Positions 35,933 to 48,500 of a stretch of DNA of 64,000 nucleotides are shown here, one piece after another. The stretch's first letter is position 1. Every line of letters begins with the position of its first letter. A model generated the notes under the pieces. It was not told the origin of the DNA. It searched no databases and saw nothing but the letters and a program-made list of their open reading frames with translations. Source of the stretch: Polydactylus sextarius (Eukaryota > Chordata > Actinopteri > Polynemidae); contig CM028912.1 in NCBI GenBank assembly GCA_016801845.1, forward strand, positions 17,482,001 to 17,546,000. The letters are read 5' to 3'. The position numbers and the translations under genes were made by a program.

Positions 35933-37240
35933 AGAGCACTGTGGCTGAGTGAATGTATTAAAACACGTACAACAAAACTGGCCTAAGAAAATAGGCCTAA
36001 TAATGAGGATACAAAAATATACAGTAGTTAACTATTCTCCCTTCACCAGGGATGAATTTAATCACCCTGTTGGGGAAGTTTAAGTTATTTAATCAAACTA
36101 AATGGATGTCCCAAGTTGAACTGTTGTAATGTTCTAGTGCACCTGCTGTCAAAAACAGCTATTTACACACTGGAACAAAAACTCTGGAAAGCCCTGGGAA
36201 CTTCATCACGTGAATAAGCCAAAAAGTTGTTATGTTGTTAGTGGCATGCAGCAGAAAGTAAAAGGGAGAAGATTGGTAGATAAAATGCTCACAGTGACAG
36301 TTAGACAGCATTCAAGAACAACATTAGCAGCAAAAATATTGGTAATCTAATCATAATCATGGCAAAGCAGAAGCAGACACTGCTGGACATCAGAGACAAC
36401 TGCTAGATTTGCTCTCTTTCCTTGTTAAGTCTGCATAACATTTAACTGATCCATTATTACAGTTGTGTTTTCTGCTCTAATGGCTTGTTTTTTTACTCTA
36501 CAGTATTTCGGGTATATAGTGATTATGAGACCAATCCGGTGCTTTAGTATCTTTTCAATGCAGATTTTGTAGAACAACACAAAAAATAAAATCACGTAAA
36601 TTCTTCTTCATTAAAAAAGATTTAACTTTGAACCTAATACCTCTGCAGTAAAAGAAACCTTCATCATTTGATATTCTATAAAAGGGCGTACAGTATTATG
36701 CATATTGTTGCTGGCAGTGGTGATGAAGAAAGACTGCTTTGTCACATATCCATTATTGTCCAACGTATAAAACATATTTTCCTGTGTAAATAATTCAATA
36801 AAGAGGAATCTCATTTGTGGACATTTCAACTGGCATCTGATCGATTCACATGAGACTGTTGCACAGTCCAGAGACTCCAGGCTGCATCTGAGGTTCCACA
36901 GGCGTTAATCTTTCTTAATGTTTTGTCATGTTAGGTTACATGTTTTGATATTTCTTTTCTGGTTGGTAATGAGTATTATAAACACATGTAATAAGGTCAG
37001 TGTTTCTGAGAAACTTAAAGCTGATGTACAGTTTTTTACTCTATGTGAAAGGAAACTTCTGAGTCTCTTGTTCCAGGAACACAGAACACAGACCGCAGTC
37101 AGTTATTGTGCAGTAACTTGTTGAATCTAACCTGCTTACTGTTTTATTCAATAGACTTTCTCCTCCTCCTGGTGAACCTGAAGAGGCTGTCTTCACTGCT
37201 TCATGTCCTCACTCACATAGTCAATATCAAAGCACAGGTG
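35933..37240. other. AT-rich non-coding DNA
   Basis: No exon or repeat family recognised. Confidence 0.5.
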
Positions 37241-37600
37241 GAAACAGTGACCTAGACCTTTCACTTCTGACCAACAATTTGAAATCAACTCATTCTAAAG
37301 GCGATGTGAACGTGTTTTTTTTTTGTTTTTTTTTTTTGTTTTGTTTTGTTTTTTTTTGAGATCACGGTCAAATTCCCTCCAGACATTCCCGATATATCAC
37401 TTTCACTAGAACATCATGTCAGTATGATGTTGACTTGGCAAACAAATCATGTTTGAGTCCAAGTGAATGTTTGTACCCAATTTGAAGAAATTCCCACAAG
37501 GCACTTCATTTCTGAGATATCACATTCATGGGAATGGGACAAATGAAAACATAATGCCTCCGACCGCAGCTCAGAAAAAATCTTTGTGAAGCTTTAGACA
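37241..37600 (+). repeat. Dispersed teleost repeat (GTGACCTAGACCTTTCAC family)
   Basis: Starts near CAGTGACCTAGACCTTTCAC (37244), is interrupted by a T-rich tract (37315-37358), and continues through GAGTCCAAGTGAATGTTTGT, TTTGAAGAAATTCCCACAAG and GAAAACATAATGCCTCCG (37546-37563). These phrases, in this order, belong to a repeat I recall as widespread in fish genomes, whose intact copies end with a GGCGGAGGCATAA-like tail. The class of the element is not certain to me. Confidence 0.7.
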
Positions 37601-38519
37601 CTCGAGACACTGATCAATGAATCACCGCTCCTCATGTTGTGATTGGTTGTACTGCAACAGTTGCCATATCATACTGGAGATTATGTGATATGTCTAAATG
37701 AGGACGAGTGTATTGTAGCTTTTAAAAATAGATTGTGTCATTTAAAAGTAATTTTTATCGTTAGCCGAATTTGGTATTAACTTGTTTCAACAGCATTTCA
37801 GTCACTACATTTAAAGTTACTACACTGATTCAACACAACATATGGTGAATAAAACACTGTTTGGTGTCTTTTGTGTAAAATGGAAATATACAAAAAAAAA
37901 TGTAAAAATATACACTTAGAATCTTAGGTTTAGAAATAAATGTATCTTTTATCTGTTTGATGTCATTATCTGCTGCTACCAGCACTTTGTCCCCATCAGA
38001 TTACACCTGAATAAATACATTAAAAAAATAAAAAAGAATCCTAGCATTATCATCCATTTAGGAAATTCAAGTCTACTAAATAATGCATGAATGGACTATT
38101 CTGAATAAAATGTGATAGTGTTAACTTATTGACTCTTGTCTACACTCCTACACTACACTCCAACTCAGGCTCTTTCACTGCTGCTGTTTTTTTATAGATA
38201 ATTGTGAACACATTAATATTTCTAACTACACTGAATTAAAATGGAGGCTCTGCTCTTTATTTGCCCGTTGCCATGGCAAACTGTAGTATCACTTTTTTTT
38301 GTTCCTCATTCACCATTTCCTTTGTTAACACAGAATGAACATACTGGGAAATGACTGAACAAAGTCTGATGAGTTGTTCTGGAGACAAAAACCAAGTTTC
38401 CAGTCTCAGGTTTAGTCAGCTGAGAGTTCAGGGTTGGGTTCAGTTTTTTTAGAAATTTAGACAAAAACTGTTTTCTATCTGGAGTAGACTCCTGTTTTTT
38501 TTTTTTTTAAATAACTTTC
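37601..38519. other. AT-rich non-coding DNA
   Basis: Poly-T runs at about 38290 and 38496-38508. No exon evidence. Confidence 0.5.
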
Positions 38520-39120
38520 CCAAAGAGCAGGACCTGAATTTTTAATGTACCATGGGGGACGCCTCTCACAGTGAGGGCAACAGCTCCATGCTGTGTCTCT
38601 ACATTTTTAGTACACCACAGCACACAACGGAGAGTTTGAAGGCCTCTGTTTCAGGGCTTATCCTCAGATTAGTGCCTGGAAAAGTTCATTCTGCCCTGGG
38701 AGACCTAGGGTGCACTGAGCCCTTCCTAACAGGGATTGTGTAACTGCTGGGAACTTTTGATTTTGTTTTGTTCATAGAGGCAGGAGGATTACATCCTCAG
38801 GGACCCACCTGACCCGCCTGCCTCTTCTATGGTGTCCTCTGTTGAACCCATACAGTGGACTGCACCTCCCAGCCAAATGGGAAATACAGCGGCAGTGCAG
38901 GGATTCTCTCGTATTATCATGCTTCACAGAGGTCGCGTATGCAGTGTGACCTTGCATTTCACTCGTACTGTAAGCTTGACAGCAGCTGTGAATCCTTAAG
39001 GGTTAATCTTAAAGGTCTTGCATGTTCTTAATCTGCGCGGCCATCGACAGGCTGAACATCTGGGCTATTCTGACTCCAATGGCTGGATCTGAGTGTAGTG
39101 TAAATCCCATAGATGGATAT
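38520..39120. other. Repeat-free, GC-moderate block of unknown role
   Basis: A 63-codon plus-strand frame starts at 38552 (MGDASHSEGNSS...) but has no domain and no splice signals. The part 38950-39110 includes GCGCGGCCATCGACAGGC in otherwise AT-rich DNA and could be a conserved element. Confidence 0.3.
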
Positions 39121-39929
39121 TTGTCTCAGGTCTCCATTTCAAGCTAAAAATCATATTTTTGTGATAACGTCGAGACTTCCTTGTTACAGGTCTGACTGCT
39201 GCTAGCCAGACTCAGTAATCAAGGAGAAAAAAGGTAGAAACAACAGTAATAGGAGCAGGTTAAAAATCCACTGACATCTTGCTTCATTTAGCCACTGAAT
39301 CAACCGTAAAATAATTGTCTGACTAACAGTAAAACAAGAATAGAAAAAAGACAAGTGGACCTTTGTTTATTTGAAAGAACAGAATACTGCACAAAACCAT
39401 AATTCATTTCTCTTCTGTCTCTTCCGGCGAAGCTTTGAATACTTAAATTCTTCCGAAGGCTAAACTGCACACTTGTTTCATCTGGCGATGAGATTACTTG
39501 AATGGAATATTCTGGAAAACTGTAGAGAGAAAGGCAATAATGAGGTAGTAATCTCATTTCTCCACAGCAGTTTCCATTGTTCTCCTAAAAAAGGCTTCTG
39601 TTTAGTCTGGTTCAACTCTCGAACTCATCCATCTTTCCATTGAGGAAAATTTTGCAGAGCCAAGGATAAATGAGAACAATAACATTTCTGCAGCACTCAA
39701 GTGCATCAAACACAGATAGCAGAGAGTGCTATCTATTGTGTCCCTGTGGCTCTTTGGACAATGGACAAACTAGATCTCAGTGGCGACTACGAGCACAGCT
39801 GCAAACGCACAAAAGCGCAAACCAAGTGAACATCTTCATTCTCGGGAAAAACATCTTAAATAACTTCCTCTGAATAAGCTCCTAGACTTCTTCACTTTAT
39901 TTTGCCTCTGACTTTGGCTGACTTCAGTC
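39121..39929. other. Non-coding DNA
   Basis: Frames on both strands (39300-39557 minus, 39670-39873 plus) have no recognisable features. Confidence 0.5.
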
Positions 39930-40170
39930 ATCTTTAGACAACTTTCTGAATGTTCAGTCTAAAGCATATTAATTAACACTCCAAGGCTTTTCCTTGTGAC
40001 CGAGGCCTCGAAATGAAGAACAGTCAGCGGGGGCCATAAAGGGTTAAGCTCTCTTTTTGAAGATTATGCTTCACTTTCGAGTAGGCCGGACCAGGACTAG
40101 CCACTCTCTTCTAATCCACAACTGCCGGCTTTTGATAGCTCCCAATGCAAGTCCTGCATACGGTTACTGA
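39930..40170. promoter_or_regulatory. Candidate conserved non-coding element
   Basis: Repeat-free, with CATATTAATTAACACTCC (39966-39983), CAGCGGGGGCCATAAAGGG (40026-40044, a posterior-Hox/CDX-like CCATAAA), and GCCGGCTTTTGATAG. Complexity and composition differ from the flanks. Judged by eye. Confidence 0.4.
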
Positions 40171-43100
40171 TTAAGACTGAGTAATGGAAGGAGAAAAAAA
40201 AGATGCAGTATTTACAGTGAGGTGAAGACAGACGTGTGAAAGACAAGTGAAAGATTTAAAAATGAATCCTATATTAGAGCAAAACCCTAAATTATACAGC
40301 AGCTGATTTTGATTGCTCTCAATGTTTAAAGCAAAATTATAAATTTTAAACGTACAAAGACACCAGTGACGTCAGTATGTACAAAAAAATGTCCTTAATT
40401 TCAACATCGATTACCAAATTGTTCTGTTTTACTGTATTTGGCTACGTAGATATTTACAGCATTTACACTGATTTATCACCATAATATCATCAATGATTCC
40501 CATATACTTTCTATTTTTTTAACAATTTCAAACTGGTAAAATTTAATTTTGCTCTGAGCACTGATCTGCTCATCCCTTCTGCTCCGTCTTTCACAGACAC
40601 ATTGTCGACAGACCCCTATGAAAAAAACGCTTAATGTTACTTCCCTTAATCTACTGTAGATTAATGCTGACAAATATTTTCAAAGATTCAAAACGGCTTG
40701 TCCCTAAAAGCCACACAGATGCTCTGGACCAACGCCATTAGCAAAACAGCAAACCGAAACTCAGGTGGGAAAAGCTGAAAAGTCCCAACAAGTGTGACTG
40801 ATCATTCAATTAATTTTCTCTGAATATTCACAGGCTTCAATCAGGGCTTCTGAAGCTGCAACAACAGGTTAGGAAGGGATCGCTGTAGCTGACGGAGAAG
40901 CTATAGCTGAGAATAAAGATGTAGGAGAGGAAGAGGAGGGGGAGGAGGATAGCAGTGAGGGCCAGCTGGAGCAGAGGCAACAAGTAAGACTGACAGAAAA
41001 GACAAACGTGAAGTGGTACAAATTTTTCAGTTATTTGTCACAAATAACTTGCCAATCAAAATAGAAATCTGGTGGCGATGCCACTTAAATAGATTAAGTT
41101 TTCATAATTCAACACCACCGTTCATTACTAGATAGATAGACAGATGACTTTTTGCTCTAGCTTGATGCAAGTTGCTTTTTTTTTTTTACACTGGAGACAC
41201 TGATTTAAAACTATGCAAGGGATTAAGCAATAACTGCTAAGACTAATAAAAGTATATGGCAGCACATTAGCACATTGCTGGCATCTTATCAGTTTTTCAG
41301 CTGGTAACATTCCTGCATGGCAACACGCCACAGCTAAAGAAAAAAAAGTCATTCATCTCATCTGATCACCTTGATGAGTCCCTGCCTTAGTTAAATGGAG
41401 GGTAACAACACACCTGTCTCTTTGCTCACTTGTCTCCAAGTCGGGATGAAGCTTTAATCCTCTCCTCTTCCATTTCAGTAACAGTAACAACTATACTGCA
41501 ACCTCAGCATATCCTTGCACTTTATGGCTGACTAAAGGAACGTGACTGCTGCTAATGGCGAAACCTTTTCTGTGGCTTTGGCAACATGCTCTCACACATT
41601 TGAGATAGATTCACTTCCCACAACAAACCTGCTAAGTGACACTCAGCTATATATAAAGGATGAGGGAAAAATAACTCCAAACATAGTCTGGATGGGTCAC
41701 AGATTACCCTAATGCTACAAAAAAAATCTTTTGGTACCATGGTTCAAATGGCAAGTTTCAAAAACAAAACTACTTTGCCAATAAAACTGGAGCACTGAGA
41801 ATCACATGTAAGAACAAAGTAGTAAGGGTGGCCAAAAACTGGCAAAATAAAACAGTCACTGTTGCTTCTGCCCAGTAAAAGTCAGTTTTGCTTTAAGATT
41901 TGAAAAAAAAAAAACTGGTCCAAATTGAAAATGCCCACAGCATGTATTTCCTATTGGACAGGCAATAGTGTTTCCATAAAATAAATAACTTGAATCCCTC
42001 CTAACAACGTCGCAAAATTCAATTGATCACCAAAGCACAGCGCAGCAACAGTCTTAGCTGGCATGAGCTCTTTACACTTCACTATCTTTTGTAAGGAACT
42101 TACTGTGCTGTCGGTCCTCTCCATCTTTTCTCCCCTCCTCTCTGATACTGACTAATCTCTGGGATAAAAATCTACACATGAATAATTCACAACCATCTGC
42201 CACAGACCAGTAGTCTGAAAGAGACTGAGAAAAGTGAGGAGGTGTGATTCTTGTGTTTATCTTTAAAAAAAAAAAAAAAAAAACTCCCCCCCACCCTGTA
42301 CCTCAACACTGCATGCCTGCCGACTGACACAGACAACTGCAACTTCCTACATACAAACCCGCCGTACAAATGTGAAATAAGGCAATGTGTTTCCTCATGC
42401 CTACTGATAAAGCAACCTTTATATTCATATAGATTTACTCTGTGCATTATTGTAAAAGGGTGTGAATTCATCTTAGGATCCAGAGCTGGATGAAAAGACA
42501 CTCAAATGCAGTCAAACAAAGTTGTTCGCAGGATAAAATGGTAATAGCAAGATTGTGCAACAAGACAAGAAGTTCAAAAGGACAAGCAGCTGTCTATGAC
42601 AACATCCACTAGTTCTCAATCTGCAAACATACACAAGCAGACAAAGAAAATTCTAGACATTGTTTACGTGCCGTCAGCTTAAAGCAAACAACTACTCTGC
42701 TATAACTATGTAATCATAGGTAAGACCAGATAAGGGGCTAGGATCACTCCAAACAGTAAATACACAACAAAAACTAGTACAAGAGGACAAAAACTACTAA
42801 ACCCCACATTAGCTTTCTTTTTGGTTAGACTGTACACCATTACAGTTTAACAAGCTCTCAAGGCCTCCAGCAACAGACAGCCCCTTGCTCTGTTTGGGTT
42901 CCAGGCAGGGGAGCCGCTCCGTGTGACGATATATTGACGCAAGATCCCCCTCAGCCAGGACCTGCCACCGATTACTGCCGCTCGAGAGAAGGGGAGGGGA
43001 GGACTGAGAGGGGAGGGTTTTGTAGGGGATGAGAGAGTTTGTCTGTGTGTGTTCTAGCTCTGGCTCCAAGGCCATAAACCCAGTTCCAAAATGCCAAGTA

Positions 43101-45338
43101 GCATGTCAACATGCCAGCCTTTGCCACCCAAGTTTGAGTCAGACAAAAGGCCTTTCAGTGCTTTAAAATGGTGGTTTAAGAATAGGAAATGATGATCAGT
43201 CATATACAGCAAAGGGCTTACTAATTCTGCACAGACTGGAGGGTGACAAGAGGAAAATGAACTGCTAACAGGAGGTTAAATTGAGGAGTGAAAGTGTCAT
43301 TCTTGATTTCTCGAGTTCTTCAAAGTGAAGAAAGTTTGGAGGTTCAAGTGTTTTGGCTTCGTGCATAATTTCAACAGACTATTCCTCACCTACTTTCAAT
43401 GTTACTTGAGAGAAGTTATGTGCACAGAAAATGGCTTGGTTATCAATCATCAGAAATGTGTTTCCCAAAAGTGGGATTACATTTATCCATCAACGAACAT
43501 ATTGTGGGTAAGTATAAAAGCCTTCTTCCAGTGTTGAAACGGCTCAAATGAGATGAAAAACAGTTTGGTGATTACACTGAAGACTGTTGGTTTAAGTTGA
43601 GACTGTTTTTCTATCTTAAAAAGTGGATTTTCACTGTTAAAGCTCAAGTCAGATGATATTTATGAAACAGTTAAGCTGACTTAAACAGTAAAAACTTATT
43701 GTATTTGCAATAAAATACTTTTGTGATCTTGCCATTCCAATTTGAACCATGTGAACATCTATTTGTGTTCATAACACAGATAGCGATAGAATACCTGTTT
43801 TTTACTATTTGATTACAGAATCAAATGTATAATACTTGTTGACAGCTCTACCCAGCAGTGTATTTCAGCAAAAAGAAAGGCCAATGCCAGCGGTCACTTC
43901 TCCCAGACCAATGCATCCACTACTGACGTAAACCGTCCTGGCCAGGACTCAACCAAGCCTCTACTCACGGTTCAAAAGAAAAGAAGGTGATGCCAGCAAC
44001 ACCACACTGTGCCACACAGGACCAACAACACAATTAATCAATGGCTGTGACATCACTGAGTTGAATACAATCAAGACAGTCAAAGCATGATGGGTAACGG
44101 AGGACACAAGGGGCTTATTGTCTATTTTGGTGAACATTTGAAAGATCATCTGCATCATGGCTGTGAAAAAGGGGGTTTTCAAATGGTTGCATGGTTATCT
44201 CTGACTGGCTGAAGTCAAGCACACCAGGCAGTCAGTTTTTAAATATTCAAAGACAAACATCTTTAGTCGATTGATCAGTAGATGTCATGCATGGATAGAG
44301 TTGCTCCATACACAACAAAATATTGTCGGATTTGCTGTGAACTAACTGTCAGGACAGAAGATCCAAGAAAACACCTAAATAAATATAGTATTTAAATACA
44401 GCAGATGCAGATATCCAGCAGTATGTCATATCTATTTGTTAAAGATTGGTTGTGTTTTCTGCATTAATATCACAACATGTTAAATTACAGTTTAATGACA
44501 AAAACAAATGATAAGTGTCACTTGTCACACACAATATTTTAAGTAATGCTTTGTTTCTCAGGTGCAAATCAATTAAACCAACCATGAAAAAAATATGTTC
44601 GGACAAACATTCTCATTCTCACGGTGCAAATGCTGTTTAAACAATAAAACATGCTCTGGAATTAGTGGTTTTGCCAACTGTGTGGATCACTCCGTGGAAG
44701 ACTGAAGAGCCCTTGTAGAAAATGTTAAATCGAAACAGCGGGTTTGGCCTGTTTGCTAAGGTGTAATCAAATTATCATCTACATAATCAAAACGGTGAGA
44801 GGCTACAAGTTGACATTTTCAACATCACTTCTATTTGTAAATGGAAAAAAAGTCTAACATTTGGCTGAGAGAGAAAAGTCTGACTTGGTAATGGCTACAA
44901 CCTAAATCAGTTCCCTCTGTTTCTGCAAAAATGAATGTCAGCTTTTTGAAGACTCATTCTACAACAAAAGTAACTTAGCTGTATGATGCAGTAACATGCA
45001 GAGTTTTGTATCATATTCTACTGGTTTAACATTAATCATGTAAAAAATTAACAAATATTATTTACTTAGATATTTTTTCATGCAAAAGCATGACAGCCTA
45101 AAAAAGTGCTGTTTGTTTAGTAACAAGGAGGTTTTGCACCGATTCAACGGTGAAAAAGTGTTCAGAATACAGGTAATCTTCATTAAAAATATATATACAC
45201 TACATGATGATTACAATCCCTAATGCCCACTGCTGTTTATTCCTATAACACAACCTTTCCATGTGTAAGAAACTACACATGTGGTGAAAAGGACAATAGA
45301 GTTCCTGTTGTGAAATCCTGTATTTATTTACATCTTAC
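40171..45338. other. Long non-coding stretch (inferred second intron)
   Basis: No exon recognised over 5 kb. It includes a purine tract (40928-40950, GAGGAAGAGGAGGGGGAGGAGG), a poly-T run at 41177-41189, a poly-A run at 42264-42282 and a GC-richer piece at 42860-43060 without splice signals. If the minus-strand gene is real, its second intron begins at 45,338 and runs leftwards through this stretch. Confidence 0.5.
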
Positions 45339-45360
45339 CTGGTCGACTGTGAGAGCTCAT
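45339..45360 (-). CDS. First coding codons of unnamed gene (partial)
   Basis: Seven codons read M-S-S-H-S-R-P, then one base (G) precedes the splice donor, so the intron is in phase 1 and the eighth residue begins with G in its codon. I chose this ATG because it is the last one in the exon, has CACA immediately before it, and leads straight into a consensus donor, whereas the two earlier ATGs close after 3 and 11 codons. No later coding exon is recognisable within the window, so the rest must lie in small exons I could not see or beyond the left edge. Seven residues are not enough to assign a family and I give no gene name. It could also be a non-coding transcript in which this ATG is incidental. 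Confidence 0.4.
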
Positions 45361-45606
45361 TGTGATGGTTGCTGGTGCCGGGCAGACTTGTCGGGGAGGG
45401 AAGGTGAGTGGTGATGGTGTCAGTGCACCTCTGTGGTGGCGGTAGTGACCACCATGAGCTTCCTGAGAAGTCGGTGCTGCCAGTCAGAGGTGCCAGGCCA
45501 ACGGGGGGACAGAGGGGACTTGTTTCTCAGGGTTTCATCCCACTGAGCCACAGGTGGAGACCTCAGTGGTGTGTTGTGGCAGGATTTCTTCAACCAAACA
45601 GTTAGG
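45339..45606 (-). other. Exon 2 of an unnamed minus-strand gene (5' UTR plus start codon)
   Basis: On the minus strand a pyrimidine-rich acceptor (TCTCTGCTTCTCACAG) ends at 45,607 and a strong donor (GACCAG|GTAAGATG) starts at 45,338, enclosing 268 bp. The exon is clearly more GC-rich than both flanks. It begins as untranslated sequence with two short upstream ORFs (M-K-P-stop at 45,538-45,527 and an 11-codon one at 45,455-45,420). Near the end comes ATG at 45,360 in a good context (A at -3). From the preceding in-frame stop, the frame is open for 40 codons before that ATG but without another ATG. The layout, with short coding content before a very long intron, is typical of vertebrate developmental or signalling genes. 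Confidence 0.6.
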
Positions 45607-47775
45607 CTGTGAGAAGCAGAGACGAAATAATGTGTTTTCGTATGAATTGGGTATTCCAGAGAGCAGCTAATAATCCTTTAACAGACTAGAATCTAAGAAG
45701 ATTAAGCATCAAATCATGAAAAAAGCTTTGTTAGTCTACCTTTCCAGACTAAGCAAGATTCTTTAAGTTTTCAAGATGAAGCATCAGCCTGAACTTTGGA
45801 GGAGCTAAAGTTTGCATCGGAGTACCCTGTTAAACTGATTTCAATCCTACACACCCAAAATCTTCCAGAAATTGGCAGAGAGCTGTATGCATGAACACAC
45901 ACAGACATTAAAAAGACCTGCCAGCTCCCTACTGTATAGAGTCTGTGCTATGTCAGACTGAGCTGATGTGTGAAAAGAGCGAGTTAATTCTCAATTTTGA
46001 TGCCATATTCCAGCACAAGGTCAAGCATGAGATTGAAACAGTGAGTGGATTTATTTACTCTCTGAGATAAGCCACTTAAGCACTGTCTAATCGCGAGATA
46101 AACTCAATACTAATTGTAATCAACTTGTTATCAACTTCCATGTGAATCTCAAAATTATCTACTATAATTACTTTATTTGCAGTAAGGACATAATTCTTAA
46201 CTAAAAACAAAACAAAAAATAAAACCTTGGTTTATGGGCCAGGAGCGTGGTACATCATGATAAACAGACTTGGCTGGAGTGTTTTCCAGGTTGGGTGAGA
46301 AAGACTAAGAACAAAGCTTTCAGATGAGTTATGACTGAGTTTAGGTTTGGGGGCTGATTAATAGTCTTGTGTCAAAAATGGCCACAACTCCACCTCCTCA
46401 GCTGGAGCCTGGAGGAATGTGAGTATTAATGTGGCTGAGAGGAGTGGACTCATTAAGGCAAACTTATTCTTCATGATACAGCCAGGGTTCAGTGAGACAG
46501 AGTAAATCAGTACGGTATTAAATTACAGTACCTGTGCTACAGTTTTACATGACAAGAATCTGATGACGTTTAAGTTCAAATTTGATTCTCTTTATTTTGT
46601 TGTACTTTTCCAGTGGCAGTGTTATTTTTCATTATGTGTTATGTATAACTTCTCTTACATTTAATTGAATTAATTAAAGTGGTTGGAGGCCCACACAGTC
46701 TCTTTGGGGTTTTTGGTTGTTCCATTAGATGCACAGAAACATACAGGACTGCAAATCTGCAAACCTGTTCTCAACTCTGCACGATCAGGGATGTTGTCTA
46801 TTAAGCTCAGACAAATAAATTTACAGATATGAGAACAGCTCCATCCAGCATGTCACTGTCAGTGCTGTCTGTCCTTATCGGGTCTGACCAGGCTTCCCAA
46901 GAAAGTCTCCCATTTATCTTCAGACACCAAATCGTGCGCTGGACACCACCTAAACAGTCTGCGGTTGAGTGACGACGTGCGGCTTTACATGTTTGCATCT
47001 GTGTCCCGGTACATGAACAAGCTTTCATTTTCATCTAAGACAAGCTCTTTAACGACGTTAAGGAAGTTGTGGCACATTTTTCACTTGCTGTGTGAGTTCA
47101 GTGTTGCATATGCGCTGTCACTGGAGCTGCCAACGTGAGGTTAGAAACCACAGAGGAGTCACGGCCAACGACAACAGTGAAAAAATCTGATTAAATTAAA
47201 ATGTAGCATAAGTTTCCGTTGATGTTGTTGCCGTACAGCAGAGGTTAAAGGAAAACACCTCTTTTTGAATCAGCGTTTCGCTCTTGTTTGATGTTGGATG
47301 TCGACTGTTGCGACTGTAGAAAACATTCTGAAAGTTGTAGCGAACATCATTATTTATCAATAACAAAAGTAACATGGTTTATTTTGGACAAGAGAAAAGA
47401 AGTCATTCTGGAAAAACAGCTTTCCTCCAAGTAAAAATTGTATCACATCTGTTTCTTATTAACTGAATTTGGTTTCATTTGAAACATTTGGGTTTACTAA
47501 AATCACAGCAATGCAACAGCTAGCCCTGTAAGTCACTGTCAGTGCTGTTACCACACCCATTCGGACGGCTTTTGAATTCAATCCAAAAGGAGTATAAAAC
47601 CCAAAAACATATGTTTTTGAGACACAATTAAAACTTTAAAGTGACTTTTCAAGAGCTTCAAGTTTACTTTCAACTCGCATGGTCAGTTCAGGTAGTGTGC
47701 ACATAAATAAAAGACTTTTCCCTGCGCGAGAACTCAAATGAAATGCAAACAAAGACCTGCAGAAGGCTTAAACTT
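45607..47775 (-). other. Intron 1, distal part, no exon seen
   Basis: Inferred intron between exons 1 and 2. A 75-codon minus-strand frame at 46,807-47,034 lies in a GC-moderate patch (46,780-47,140) but lacks splice signals and a recognisable domain. Confidence 0.45.
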
Positions 47776-47850
47776 ACCTTAGTCAAGAGCAGAAGAGAAA
47801 GAGGAAGAAAACGTTTCACACTGTCTAGTGTGAGTGGGTCTTATGCAATC
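47770..47850 (-). other. Recursive splice site or small cryptic exon in intron 1
   Basis: Read on the minus strand, a 30-base pyrimidine-rich run (TTTTCTTCCTCTTTCTCTTC...) is followed by CTAAG|GTAAGT, an acceptor and perfect donor with no exon between them, at 47,779-47,774. This is the layout of a vertebrate recursive splice site. Alternatively, an acceptor at about 47,855 (CGTACTTGCAG) and the same donor would enclose a non-coding exon of about 78 bp. It sits within the inferred first intron, on the same strand as the exons. Confidence 0.4.
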
Positions 47851-48229
47851 AAAACTGCAAGTACGACATAAATACACACAAACACATAAAAGGAAGCCTC
47901 TGCCTGTTCAACCCTAACCGGCAGAAATTAAAACTCACTTCTGTCTCATCTCACAGGTGTCAACACAGCTGAACACAAATAAGTGGTAATGAGAGCTGCG
48001 ATCACTTGTAAGAAATACCACAAAAACCACAATACAGTGTATATGTGCTCCCATCCTCTCTCTCGGTCCTTTTGCTGTCACCGTTACTTTAAAGCTGTTG
48101 AACTGAATTACTGTCAAATGAATGAGTTCAGTGGAAAGAGGGTGCAAGGTTTGCATGGCCGAATAAAACTCTCATGGAAACACATTACTGCCAGGATTCT
48201 CCGGGGTCTTACTTCACTTATCAGGAATT
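47851..48229. other. Non-coding DNA within intron 1
   Basis: Short CA runs and overlapping frames without features. Confidence 0.5.
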
Positions 48230-48500
48230 AACGCGGAGGAAAAACAGTCCCTTAAGTGAGTGACAAATTTAATGGCAGCCCAGTTTAATAAATAGGCTGG
48301 AATTTGAAGAAAGCAAGGCATTTTATTGGCAGCATAATCAGATATTTGAAGTTCTCAAATCTACCAAAAAATTAAGTCCAGCTTTTCTCCCACAGTCTCA
48401 ATGCAACACTGTTATTTACTTACATCCAAGTGAAGACTGTCAGCTTTCTTTTTAGCGTTTAACAACATGACATCCTGGCATCCTTGGGGCCAGGGGCAAA
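48230..48500. promoter_or_regulatory. Candidate conserved non-coding element
   Basis: Repeat-free, with AACGCGGAGG at the left, AATTTAATGGCAGCCC, GCATTTTATTGGCAGCATAATC (48,319-48,340, two TTGGCAG-like words) and GCCAGGGGCAAAATAACC. Texture only. Confidence 0.35.

Noticed and set aside
38552..38743. Frame starting MGDASHSEGNSS as a possible first coding exon
   Set aside because: The ATG context is fair, but there is no donor or upstream promoter and the frame closes without a recognisable motif.
45361..45430. Plus-strand donor GGGAAG|GTGAGT at about 45,402-45,403
   Set aside because: It is a good donor word, but it falls inside the minus-strand exon, which has both matching splice sites; no plus-strand acceptor supports it.
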